NCBI GenBank assembly: GCA_023417285.1
Contig: JAEZFR010000486.1
Coordinates: 1 to 8,452 of the forward strand
Origin: Bacillota bacterium
GTDB taxonomy: Bacteria; Bacillota; Clostridia; Acetivibrionales; DSM-1351
Reading direction: 5' to 3'
DNA length: 8,452 nt
Every line of letters begins with the position of its first letter. Positions within the stretch are counted from its first letter, which is position 1. The translations under genes were made by a program, and so were the position numbers. Positions 1-7,156 of the stretch are shown one piece after another. The notes beneath the pieces were generated by a model. The model was given only the letters and a program-made list of their open reading frames with translations, was not told where the DNA came from and made no database searches.

Positions 1-278
1 ACCCTAGACCCCGCACTATAGTAGCCTAGTTTTATTGTTGAAGAGGTAACCACCTCAACAGAAGCAGCAGCTTGGATGTCTCCTCTTATCTGTTGTATAG
101 TATTTGTAACTACATACTGCTGTTCAATATAATTTGTTGTATACTTAAATGTCTCTTGCCCAAAGGTTAATAGCTGGAGTACCATAGGTATAATAATAAC
201 AATAATGGCAAGAGTGATAATAACCTCTACTAGTGCATACCCTTTGTTAGCTTTATTCAATCCTACCCCAACTTTCAC
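1..278 (-). CDS. Prepilin-like minor pilin (PilW/PulJ-like), 3' end beyond window
   Basis: The minus-strand frame is open to the left edge and gives about 86-92 visible residues. It has a prepilin signature: a short basic leader ending KANKG, then mature YALVEVIITLAIIVIII. Gly is at -1, Glu at +5, and a long hydrophobic helix acts as membrane anchor and assembly interface. Residue +1 is Tyr instead of the usual Phe, which prepilin peptidases tolerate. The helix continues into an amphipathic stretch (QQIRGDIQAAASVEV) that resembles PilW/PulJ-type minor pilins, but the subclass is a guess because the C-terminal domain is missing. The start is uncertain. GTG at 278 gives a 13-residue leader but no ribosome binding site. 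TTG at 260 gives a canonical 7-residue leader MNKANKG with GGGG 5 nt upstream, so it may be the real start. It follows pilA in the same direction, so it is probably co-transcribed and a pilus-tip or initiation subunit. Confidence 0.82.
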   Translation of the reverse strand, partial: MKVGVGLNKANKGYALVEVIITLAIIVIIIPMVLQLLTFGQETFKYTTNYIEQQYVVTNTIQQIRGDIQAAASVEVVTSSTIKLGYYSAGSR

Positions 279-310
279 ATTAATAAGGTTTCTATGTTTT
301 AAGTGCTGAT

Positions 311-344
311 TAATCCTCCAACCACTACAGTGGTCGGAGGATTA
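311..344 (-). promoter_or_regulatory. Stable 16-bp hairpin between pilA and the next pilin gene
   Basis: The arms are 311-326 and 329-344 with only 2 nt between them, so the real loop is probably 4 nt or more. In the minus-strand RNA all positions pair, with one G-U wobble (335 with 320). On the plus strand the same position is an A-C mismatch, so the structure fits minus-strand transcripts. It begins 27 nt after the pilA stop codon. There is no T-tract after it in either direction, so it does not look like a classical terminator. It may be a partial attenuator, an RNase-processing site or a 3'-end stabiliser that keeps pilA mRNA more abundant than the downstream pilin message. Confidence 0.7.
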
Positions 345-371
345 TCATAACAATATAAATATAATTTACTC

Positions 372-872
372 TTAAGGATGTACTGTAGCATGACCTAATG
401 CACCCGTGGTTGGTACTACAACTACAGTCTGCTTTTGAGGCCAAACATCAATCTGGTATCCCAAATACAATCCCCCATTACTGGTATTCCACTGAGGAGT
501 ATAAATAGATTTGTTTATATCATCGGTTATTAGTTTAGCTGGATCTTTCAAGCTAATATATGGGCCATATCCTATGCTTGAGTATGATATACCGCTAGTT
601 AAAGCTATTATAAGCTGGTCAGTATTTACTGACTTAAGAGTTGCCGCCCCTCCAGACGTAGTTCCATTTAGGTCCCAGTCACTTGACTCAATACAGTATG
701 TAAGTAAAGCCTTTTCTATCTGTTTTCCCTGCTGAGCGTCAGCTGACTTTTTGCTTCCCTGCAAAACTCCGCCAAACATATTAAACGCAATTACTGCTAA
801 AACACCCATAATAGCTATTACTATTAACAATTCAACCAAAGAGAAACCTTTTTCGTTTTTGAGCTTTTTCAT
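372..872 (-). CDS. pilA: Type IV pilin (prepilin), probable major subunit
   Basis: This 166-residue prepilin has leader MKKLKNEKG, cleaved by prepilin peptidase after Gly9. The mature protein has 157 residues and begins FSLVELLIVIAIMGVLAVIAF. Phe1 would be N-methylated, and Glu5 is the conserved residue for subunit docking. The N-terminal alpha-1 helix extends to about mature residue 50. The C-terminal part is a soluble head ending in a beta-rich QTVVVVPTTG segment. The only cysteine is mature Cys51, so the C-terminal disulfide loop of Gram-negative pilins is absent, as is common in Gram-positive pilins. The start at 872 is preceded by GGGAGGTG (878-885) with 5 nt spacing. A longer in-frame start at 923 also has a good site (see findings) and would give a 26-residue leader but the same mature pilin. 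The gene lies about 200 bp downstream of pilC, the largest gap in the operon, which suggests separate control. The major-pilin role is inferred from its place and typical sequence. Confidence 0.9.
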   Translation of the reverse strand: MKKLKNEKGFSLVELLIVIAIMGVLAVIAFNMFGGVLQGSKKSADAQQGKQIEKALLTYCIESSDWDLNGTTSGGAATLKSVNTDQLIIALTSGISYSSIGYGPYISLKDPAKLITDDINKSIYTPQWNTSNGGLYLGYQIDVWPQKQTVVVVPTTGALGHATVHP

Positions 873-877
873 TTTTA

Positions 878-936
878 CACCTCCCTTTATTTGTTGCTCA
901 TTTTTTACTGTTAGTCCACCCATTTTGCATCCTCCC
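878..936 (-). promoter_or_regulatory. Two ribosome binding sites upstream of pilA
   Basis: Two near-identical purine boxes precede pilA. GGGAGG at 931-936 lies 7 nt before an in-frame ATG at 923. GGGAGGTG at 878-885 lies 5 nt before the ATG at 872. A third ATG at 930 opens a 10-codon frame ending at 898, but it sits too close to the first box to be well placed. The 872 start gives the classical short leader and is preferred. Confidence 0.6.
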
Positions 937-1003
937 TCTCTGAAAATATTGGGTAATAATATTTATTTATTTTTCCTCTGTTTTGATACCTGTAAATATA
1001 TAA

Positions 1004-1029
1004 CTCAACACTTATATCAAAGTGTCAAG
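1004..1029 (-). promoter_or_regulatory. Dyad with TTGACA box in the pilC-pilA gap
   Basis: An imperfect 10-bp inverted repeat has arms 1004-1013 and 1020-1029 around a 6-nt centre. In minus-strand RNA all ten positions can pair, two of them as G-U. The 1023-1028 arm reads TTGACA on the minus strand, a perfect -35 hexamer. The possible -10 sequences (TTATAT, TATATA) lie 19-20 bp away, longer than the usual 17. It could be a pilA promoter overlapped by an operator, or an RNA hairpin in the operon transcript. I see no T-tract after it, so it is not a terminator. Confidence 0.4.
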
Positions 1030-1073
1030 GAAAAATCTATTCCTTATATTATCCTTATGTAGTATTTAAAGTT

Positions 1074-2285
1074 TTACACTGTCATCGTTTGATAGATGCT
1101 AAGCATTGGATAAAGTATACTCAAAATTACAAAGGCAACTACAAAGGCCAAAACAATAATTATCAATGGTTCTATCAATGAGGTAAGCTGTTGAACCGAA
1201 GTCTCAACCTCTTCATCATAAAAGTCCGCAGCTTTATCAAAGGAATAATCCAGATTACCTGACTCCTCCCCTATTTTAACCATTGAAACCAGCATCTGAG
1301 GGAAGTACTTCATGTCAGTTAATGGTTGAGAGAGCCCTTTTCCCTGCTTTATATCATCAATAACCTCTTGCAATCTCTCTTCTATGATTGCATTTCCGAG
1401 TAGTTTTTGTACTACCTCTAAGCTTTGCATTATTAGTACCCCTGATGCTAATAGAGAAGCCATCGTCCTAGCAAAGCGAGCGGTAACAATATTTTTTGTT
1501 ACTCCTTTTAAGATTGGTAAAGATATAGCCAATCTTCCAAAGACTCTTCTTCCGGTATCTGATTTTTTAAAATACTTGGTACCCACAGCTATTCCTATCA
1601 TAATAAGAACCATTAACCACCAGAGACGTTGGAATACACTACTTATATTTATTAGTATTACAGTAAATACTGGCATATTTGCACCATACCCAGTTAAAAT
1701 ATCTGCAAAAGACGGTACAACCTTTACCATAAGTACCATTATTACAAGAACTGCTACTATCAAGACCACAATTGGATACGTCAAAGCACCTTTAATCTTG
1801 TGTCTAAGCTTATTCTCCTTTTCAAAGTGAATAGCCATGGTCGAAAACGACTTATCCAACATACCGCTTATTTCACCAGATTCCACCATGTATATTAGAA
1901 TTTCTGGAAAAACGCTATGCTGCTTCATAGCTACTGATAGCGCAACACCCTTTTGAATATCATCATATATATCGCCAATGCACTGCTTTAATGTGGGATT
2001 TACCGTTTGTTCCTTCAAAATATCTATAGCAGTTGCTATTGGAACACCTGCTTGTAAAATAATTGCAAACTGTCTGCAAAATATCGCTAAGTCTTTTACA
2101 GATACCCTTTTTTTAAAAATTGGTATCTGTGTAATGTCTGTCAATGCATTTATTTCTTTTGCCTCTACTAACTCAAAGCCCTTCTCACGCAACTGTTCTG
2201 ATAGTTGCTCACGGCTACTAAAATTGGTTCGCCCTGAAATTATTCTATTATCCTCTGCTCTGGCTTTAAAATCATATAATGGCAT
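1074..2285 (-). CDS. pilC: Type IV pilus inner-membrane platform protein PilC (GspF family)
   Basis: This polytopic membrane protein of 403 residues has the normal length for PilC/GspF. It forms the platform that couples the PilB and PilT motors to pilin insertion and removal. Two homologous T2SSF domains lie at about 64-187 and 267-389. The first starts with the typical FCRQFAIILQAGVPI (69-83) and the second with RFARTMASLLASGV. Each is followed by a conserved GE.SG motif (GEISG, GEESG). Membrane segments are predicted at about 167-190, 221-236 and 370-395. The start chosen is ATG at 2285, where AGGTGA lies 9 nt upstream and the product begins MPLYDFKAR as in the family. An in-frame GTG at 2297 has no ribosome binding site. 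The pilM stop is 35 nt upstream, consistent with one transcript. Confidence 0.96.
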   Translation of the reverse strand: MPLYDFKARAEDNRIISGRTNFSSREQLSEQLREKGFELVEAKEINALTDITQIPIFKKRVSVKDLAIFCRQFAIILQAGVPIATAIDILKEQTVNPTLKQCIGDIYDDIQKGVALSVAMKQHSVFPEILIYMVESGEISGMLDKSFSTMAIHFEKENKLRHKIKGALTYPIVVLIVAVLVIMVLMVKVVPSFADILTGYGANMPVFTVILINISSVFQRLWWLMVLIMIGIAVGTKYFKKSDTGRRVFGRLAISLPILKGVTKNIVTARFARTMASLLASGVLIMQSLEVVQKLLGNAIIEERLQEVIDDIKQGKGLSQPLTDMKYFPQMLVSMVKIGEESGNLDYSFDKAADFYDEEVETSVQQLTSLIEPLIIIVLAFVVAFVILSILYPMLSIYQTMTV

Positions 2286-2320
2286 ACTTATACTCACCTA
2301 TTCGTAGATTGAAAATTTAA

Positions 2321-3439
2321 TTACAGCGCGATACCTATTGCATTACCAAGATAATTGATTCTAGTGTTATCAAGGTTCTTATAAAATTCTACGCCCGCTA
2401 TTTCTAGAGAGTTGATAGTAAAACAAGGTAGCTTGAAAACCTCCTCAAGATACTCTCTAAGACCTACCAATTGAGAACCCCCACCTGTAATTAATATCTT
2501 GCTAATCTTCTCTCCACCACATCTTGCTATGTAAAAGTCAAAGCAGGTATTTATATTTCTGACAATATCATTAACCACAACCTTTGCAGCCTCACTGCAG
2601 TTCCATTCCATGTCATTGTTTATATCCCTCTTTGACACAATTCCATATTGCTTTTTATATTTTTCAGCAAGATCAATCTTTGTTTTATCAACAATTATTC
2701 TATCGTAAATAGATTTATCTATATTTGTACTACCAATAAGAATTACTCTATTAAACTCTAGAACCTTATTCTTTATAATATTTACTATGGTTGTTTCAGA
2801 ACCGAAGTCAAGCACAGCTATAGTTCCTGAGTCAAGACTATAATCCTTTTTTCTAGTAAGACTTGCATTGTTATTCGTCTGCTGCTTAATAGTAATATCC
2901 TTGTTAAATAGCTTTGATATACTATTAGCAGGAGTATCTACTGAAATAGGCTTAAGGTTAAGTGCTTTGAGAATGTCTACATAGCTGTCTATGATGGCTT
3001 TATTAACTGCTGTAACAAACACTCTTATCATGTCTTTACCGCCCTTGTTAATATGCTCAAGCACCTTGAAGTCAATACTATGTTCATCTAGGTTAATAGG
3101 CATGAAGCTTTCTATTTCCTCATACACCATGTCACTGATTTCAGATTCGCTAACATTATCAAGCATTATTATTCTAGTGATAATATTTGTTCCTGACATA
3201 ACAATCTTAGCTTCCTTAGCATTGAGGTTATTCTCTTGCATAACTCTCCTTATTTCGTCAATAACCTTAGCTTTATCTTTTATTGCTCCATTCTTAATGC
3301 AATCCTTTGGCGTATTGCCAATTCCAAAATTGACAATCTCAATTAAGTTATCGTCTTTCTTCTTAATCTGATGTATTTTGATTAATCTAAACCCAATATC
3401 AATACTAAGAAAACTATTATTCATAAAAGAAAATGCCAT
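2321..3439 (-). CDS. pilM: Type IV pilus assembly protein PilM (actin-like ATPase)
   Basis: This cytoplasmic protein of 372 residues has the actin/FtsA/Hsp70 fold. In characterised systems PilM forms a ring under the membrane and binds the N-terminal tail of PilN, linking PilO and the PilC/PilB motor. Visible nucleotide-binding motifs are phosphate-1 LSIDIGFRLIKI (11-22), phosphate-2 VLDFGSETTIVNI (209-221) and the adenosine motif ILITGGGSQLVGL (315-327). The segment DMVYEEIESFMPINLDEHSIDF (about 103-124) is typical of PilM. The ATG at 3439 is preceded by AGGGAGG with 5 nt spacing, so the first Met is preferred over Met6. It lies 44 nt after pilT. PilN and PilO, usually directly downstream, are replaced here by pilC. 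The sequence is somewhat diverged, but the motifs leave little doubt about the family. Confidence 0.93.
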   Translation of the reverse strand: MAFSFMNNSFLSIDIGFRLIKIHQIKKKDDNLIEIVNFGIGNTPKDCIKNGAIKDKAKVIDEIRRVMQENNLNAKEAKIVMSGTNIITRIIMLDNVSESEISDMVYEEIESFMPINLDEHSIDFKVLEHINKGGKDMIRVFVTAVNKAIIDSYVDILKALNLKPISVDTPANSISKLFNKDITIKQQTNNNASLTRKKDYSLDSGTIAVLDFGSETTIVNIIKNKVLEFNRVILIGSTNIDKSIYDRIIVDKTKIDLAEKYKKQYGIVSKRDINNDMEWNCSEAAKVVVNDIVRNINTCFDFYIARCGGEKISKILITGGGSQLVGLREYLEEVFKLPCFTINSLEIAGVEFYKNLDNTRINYLGNAIGIAL

Positions 3440-3483
3440 AATACCCTCCCTGACAGCCCTATTTGATATAAAACAACTACAAT

Positions 3484-4536
3484 TTATATAAGTAATTTCC
3501 TTAAGTTCTCTGGATCAACAGCGTACGAGCAGGCTGCTTCGTAATTTATTTTCCCCTGCTTAAAAAGCTTTGACAGGCTTGTATCCATTGAATGCATTCC
3601 GTATTGTGCGCCATTGTAGATACAACTGTTTATCTGAGGAATTTTACTTTCACGGATAAGGTTTGATACAGCTGGTGTTGCTGTAAGCACCTCGGTTGCA
3701 ACTACTCTACCTGAACCATCAGCTTTTTTTATTAATTGCTGAGAAATAATTCCTTGCAATATAGTTGATAACTGATTCCTTACCTGTGGTTGTTGATAAG
3801 GTGGAAACACATCAATTATTCTGTCTATTGTCTTTGCTGCACCAACAGTATGTAGTGTTGAAAAAACCAAATGCCCTGTTTCTGCAGCAGTCAAAGCTGT
3901 TGATATTGTTTCTAGATCTCTCATTTCTCCTATTAGAATAACATCAGGATCTTCTCTTAATGCTGATCTTAAGGCTTTTGAATAACTCTCTGTGTCGCGC
4001 CCAACTTCTCTTTGGTTTACAACGCTTTTCTTGTGCCTGTGTATATATTCTATTGGGTCTTCAATTGTTATTATATGGTTCTTTGTATTGCTATTAACAA
4101 AATCTATCATTGAGGCTAGTGTAGTAGATTTCCCGCTTCCAGTTGGTCCGGTTACAAGCACAAGGCCCCTTGGTTTTGTAGCTAACTGCGGACAAATTTC
4201 AGGAAGTCCTAACTCCTCCAGCTTTGGTGTTTGAAAAGGTATTGTACGGTATGCCGTAGCTATAGAGTCACGTTGCTTAAATAAGTTAACCCTAAACCTA
4301 GCCATTCCAGAAACAGAATATGAGGTATCCAGCTCCCCAGTACTATTGAATCTATCAAAATCCTTTTCATTTAGACATTGCTTTGCAAGATCTTCGCAAT
4401 CATCTTTGGTAAGTACATATTCATCTCTGTATTCTAATTCACCATAAATCCTATATACAATTGGAATACCGGTTGTAATATGCACGTCTGATGCTTTACG
4501 TTCAATGGCTTGCTGCAAAATCTCTATTAAATTCAT
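3484..4536 (-). CDS. pilT: Type IV pilus retraction ATPase PilT
   Basis: This hexameric cytoplasmic ATPase of 350 residues powers pilus disassembly and twitching, and its length is standard for PilT. It has an N-terminal PAS-like domain (SDVHITTG at 16-23), then Walker A GPTGSGKST (130-138), Asp box ITIEDPIE (156-163), Walker B DPDVILIGEMRD (196-207) and His box TGHLVFSTLHT (220-230). Near the C-terminus, AVSNLIRESK (289-298) matches the AIRNLIRE motif that is specific to PilT and needed for retraction. No CxxC zinc motif is present, which separates it from PilB. The start at 4536 has GGGG (4545-4548) 8 nt upstream, a moderate site. It lies 23 nt after the pilB stop, so extension and retraction motors are made from one message. 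Confidence 0.97.
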   Translation of the reverse strand: MNLIEILQQAIERKASDVHITTGIPIVYRIYGELEYRDEYVLTKDDCEDLAKQCLNEKDFDRFNSTGELDTSYSVSGMARFRVNLFKQRDSIATAYRTIPFQTPKLEELGLPEICPQLATKPRGLVLVTGPTGSGKSTTLASMIDFVNSNTKNHIITIEDPIEYIHRHKKSVVNQREVGRDTESYSKALRSALREDPDVILIGEMRDLETISTALTAAETGHLVFSTLHTVGAAKTIDRIIDVFPPYQQPQVRNQLSTILQGIISQQLIKKADGSGRVVATEVLTATPAVSNLIRESKIPQINSCIYNGAQYGMHSMDTSLSKLFKQGKINYEAACSYAVDPENLRKLLI

Positions 4537-4559
4537 ATCTACAACCCCAATAAATTATT

Positions 4560-6893
4560 TTAATACTTACTATATGTAACTCTAAGCATTTCATCAATGC
4601 TAGTTGTTCCGTTCTTAACTACCCTTGCACAGCTATCTCTTAAGGTATTCATACCCATACTAACTGCAAAATCCTTAAGTTCGCCTGGAGCAACATTCTT
4701 TGCTATAAGCTCTCTATGCTGCCTGGTAATATTCATTATTTCGTAAATTGCTATTCTGCCTTTATATCCTGTATCATTACATGCGCTACAACCACAAGCC
4801 TTATATACTGTAACTTTTTCGCTGTCTTTAATCTTGAGTAAATCTTTTTCAGTTTGGTCTAGCTCCTGCTCTTTTTTACATTCTGGACATAAGCGCCTTA
4901 CAAGACGTTGGGCTATAACACCTACTATTGATGACGAAATGATAAATGGTTCTATACCCATATCAACTATTCTAGTTATTGAACTAGCAGCATCGTTGGT
5001 ATGTAGGGTACTTAGTACCAAGTGGCCTGTAATAGCGGCTCTTGTAGCAATTTCTGCTGTTTCAGCATCACGTATTTCACCGACCATTATTATGTCTGGG
5101 TCCTGTCTTAGAAATGCTCTAAGTGCAGTACCAAAGGTTAGTCCCGCCTTGTTATTAACCTGTACCTGATTAATACCCTTTATAGTACATTCAACCGGGT
5201 CCTCAACAGTCATAATATTAACGGTGGAATTGCTCAGCTCCTTAAGAGCAGTATATAACGTAGTGGACTTACCACTTCCTGTAGGTCCTGTAACAAGAAC
5301 TATTCCATGAGGATTTGACATTATCTCATCAAACTTTTCCAAATCATCATCAAACAGGCCTAGCTGCTTCTTTGAGATACTAAAGGACTCCTTGTCCGCT
5401 ATTCTTATTACTACCTTTTCGCCAAATAATGTTGGCAAAATGGATACACGCATATCATAATTCTTTTTATTGATAGACAATGAAACTCTTCCATCCTGGG
5501 GAATGCGTTTTTCCGCAATATTCAGTGAGCTAATAATCTTAATTCTAGCAACTAAAGCTGGCTGAATCTTTTTGTTGTGCTTCATAACTTCAATAAGCTT
5601 ACCGTCTATTCTATATCGAACCACTACAGAATCTTCATATGGCTCAATATGTATATCACTTGACCTCTCTGTAACTGCCCTTTGAAGGATCATGTTGACC
5701 ATCTTTACGATTGGGGCATTTGTAACATCCGTTAAGTCTGATAAATCCTCTTCTTGCTGAGAGACATTAATTTCAACAGCAATTTCTTCGTTTATTTTTC
5801 TAAATTCCTCTTCGAAATTTACTTCTTTATCAACTTCAATCTTTTGAGTAGGTGCTACCGTTTTCTCTTCTACAGCTTGTAAAGGCTGTGCAACCTTTTC
5901 AACCTTAACCGGCTTCTTGTACAATAAGTTTATTTTATTTAATATAGCGTCTTCTTTTGCCAATAAAGGAATAATTTCCTTTGCAGTACATAGTCTTAAA
6001 TCATCTAGAGCAAAAACATCTGAAGGATCTGTCATTGCAACATGAACTGCATCCTTCTCTACTTTTACAGGAATAACACCATGTCTCCTTGCCAAAGAGT
6101 CCTTTATGACATTAGCAGTAGCTTCATCTATCTCTATACTTTCAAGATCTATATATGAAATATTCAACTGTGCCTCAAGACACCTATTTAAAACCTCTTG
6201 CGTTAAATAGTTGTTTTTAACCAGTATAGTCCCAATTCTTTCGCCTGTTTGCCTTTGGATTCCAAGTACTTCGTCCAACTGTTCTTCCGATATCATTCGG
6301 CAAGTTACCAGTAATTCCCCTAACCTACTCTTGAAAATAGGAGAAGCAGAGATATTATTTGATCCATATAATTTCTGTATAGCTTGCTTATCTAAGGTTT
6401 CCATCTCTTCAACAGATAGTAATTTTTGTTGGGTAACTTCGGGTTTAACTATAGTTACCTTGAAAACCTCATCTATAAGCTGAATAATTTGTTCTTCGTC
6501 ACACATAATAGGTTTTATTTCACATTTTGTGGCCATAATCAAATCGTCCAATGCAAATAAATCCTTTGGATCCCTCATAGCAACTGATAATTGATTGCCA
6601 TTACGGGAAAGGGGAAGGCAACAGTAATTTCTCGCCATCTTTTCATTAATTTTTTTGGGTATATCTGCATCTTCAAAAATATATCCTTCCAAATCAAGAT
6701 AGTCTACATTCAGTATCTTTGCTTTGGTAAAAAGTAAATCCTTATTAGTAATTATGCCCATGTCTTGAATAACATCAATTATGGGCTTCTTTGTACTAAT
6801 CTGCTGATTTATAGCCTCTTTGTATTGCAAAACTGTTATTATGCCCTCTTCAAGAAGAATATCTTCTATACCCTTGTTTTCTACACCTAGCAT
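4560..6893 (-). CDS. pilB: Type IV pilus extension ATPase PilB (GspE family) with two MshEN domains
   Basis: This 777-residue ATPase drives pilus polymerisation. It is much longer than the roughly 560 residues usual for PilB because the N-terminal MshEN/GspE-N domain occurs twice, at about 5-145 and 187-325. Both copies share a VAM.DP.D.FALDDL segment. The C-terminal motor is complete: RSSDIHIEP (410-418), Walker A GPTGSGKST (536-544), Asp box VEDPVE (563-568), Walker B DPDIIMVGEIRD (598-609) and His box TGHLVLSTLHTNDA (622-635). The zinc cysteines are CPEC (669, 672) with C702 and C705. The linker at about 330-390 is acidic and probably flexible. The start chosen is ATG at 6893, with GAGGTG 4 nt upstream. 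The ATG at 6905 has no ribosome binding site, and the preferred site lies inside its codons. It is the first gene of the operon. Confidence 0.97.
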   Translation of the reverse strand: MLGVENKGIEDILLEEGIITVLQYKEAINQQISTKKPIIDVIQDMGIITNKDLLFTKAKILNVDYLDLEGYIFEDADIPKKINEKMARNYCCLPLSRNGNQLSVAMRDPKDLFALDDLIMATKCEIKPIMCDEEQIIQLIDEVFKVTIVKPEVTQQKLLSVEEMETLDKQAIQKLYGSNNISASPIFKSRLGELLVTCRMISEEQLDEVLGIQRQTGERIGTILVKNNYLTQEVLNRCLEAQLNISYIDLESIEIDEATANVIKDSLARRHGVIPVKVEKDAVHVAMTDPSDVFALDDLRLCTAKEIIPLLAKEDAILNKINLLYKKPVKVEKVAQPLQAVEEKTVAPTQKIEVDKEVNFEEEFRKINEEIAVEINVSQQEEDLSDLTDVTNAPIVKMVNMILQRAVTERSSDIHIEPYEDSVVVRYRIDGKLIEVMKHNKKIQPALVARIKIISSLNIAEKRIPQDGRVSLSINKKNYDMRVSILPTLFGEKVVIRIADKESFSISKKQLGLFDDDLEKFDEIMSNPHGIVLVTGPTGSGKSTTLYTALKELSNSTVNIMTVEDPVECTIKGINQVQVNNKAGLTFGTALRAFLRQDPDIIMVGEIRDAETAEIATRAAITGHLVLSTLHTNDAASSITRIVDMGIEPFIISSSIVGVIAQRLVRRLCPECKKEQELDQTEKDLLKIKDSEKVTVYKACGCSACNDTGYKGRIAIYEIMNITRQHRELIAKNVAPGELKDFAVSMGMNTLRDSCARVVKNGTTSIDEMLRVTYSKY

Positions 6894-6945
6894 AAGACAC
6901 CTCATTTATAAATTGTGATACTAACTTTGGTTTGCAAAAATAATG

Positions 6946-6993
6946 TTTTATGTAAATCTTAAGTTATTATTACTTTAATGTAATTTTATGTAA
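6946..6993. repeat. Three copies of TTTWATGTAA in the pilB leader
   Basis: TTTTATGTAA occurs at 6946-6955 and 6984-6993, and TTTAATGTAA at 6974-6983, directly abutting the third copy. They lie between the predicted transcription start (about 7001) and the pilB start codon. They may be binding sites for a regulator or for an RNA-binding protein. The region is very AT-rich, so chance is a real alternative. Confidence 0.4.
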
Positions 6994-7007
6994 TCAATAC
7001 TATTCAA

Positions 7008-7036
7008 ATTTTATCACGATTTAGAAAATATTTCAA
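7008..7036 (-). promoter_or_regulatory. Promoter of the pil operon (sigma-A type)
   Basis: On the minus strand, TTGAAA (7031-7036) and TAAAAT (7008-7013) each match the consensus at 5 of 6 positions. They are separated by exactly 17 bp. The sequence before the -10 box is TGA, giving an extended -10 (TGnTAAAAT). Transcription should start near 7001, leaving a leader of about 108 nt before pilB. It lies downstream of the terminator of the preceding gene, so the pil operon is probably transcribed from here. Confidence 0.78.
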
Positions 7037-7039
7037 TTA

Positions 7040-7061
7040 TTTTAGTAAATTATTACTAAAA
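7040..7061. promoter_or_regulatory. Perfect palindrome just upstream of the pil -35 box
   Basis: TTTTAGTAA (7040-7048) and TTACTAAAA (7053-7061) form a perfect 9-bp inverted repeat with a 4-bp centre. Its edge is 3 bp from the -35 hexamer, the usual place for a dimeric activator site or an operator. The binding protein is unknown. AT-richness makes short palindromes commoner here, but 9 of 9 is notable. Confidence 0.5.
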
Positions 7062-7097
7062 CTTGTTCATTTGTCACAAATTCATAATAAGACAAAC

Positions 7098-7135
7098 AAA
7101 AAAGAGCCTTAAGGTATTAACCTTAAGAGCTCTTT
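7098..7135 (-). terminator. Rho-independent terminator after the DUF4234-type gene
   Basis: On the minus strand the arms 7120-7135 and 7101-7115 pair over 15 bp with one bulged base and a 4-nt loop. Six T residues (7098-7103) follow the GC-containing part of the stem. It lies about 22 nt after the stop codon at 7157 and before the pil promoter, so it separates the two units. Confidence 0.88.
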
Positions 7136-7156
7136 ATAATACTAGTTTTTAATATA

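Noticed and set aside
511..1062. Plus-strand open frames opposite pilA and its upstream gap
   Set aside because: They lack ribosome binding sites and known motifs and overlap strongly supported minus-strand signals; they are shadows of the pilin gene.
2283..2297. GTG at 2297 as the pilC start
   Set aside because: No ribosome binding site precedes it; AGGTGA overlapping this GTG is well placed for the ATG at 2285, which gives the family-typical N-terminus.
1384..6483. Other plus-strand open frames of 80-148 codons within pilC, pilM, pilT and pilB
   Set aside because: All lie antisense to genes with clear family motifs and have no independent start signals or recognisable domains.
6891..6905. 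ATG at 6905 as the pilB start
   Set aside because: It has no ribosome binding site, while GAGGTG within its first codons serves the ATG at 6893.
6894..7007. c-di-GMP riboswitch in the pilB leader, as found upstream of some clostridial pilin operons
   Set aside because: The leader is extremely AT-rich and lacks the conserved GEMM-type core sequences and GC-paired helices; nor is such a core present in the pilC-pilA gap.
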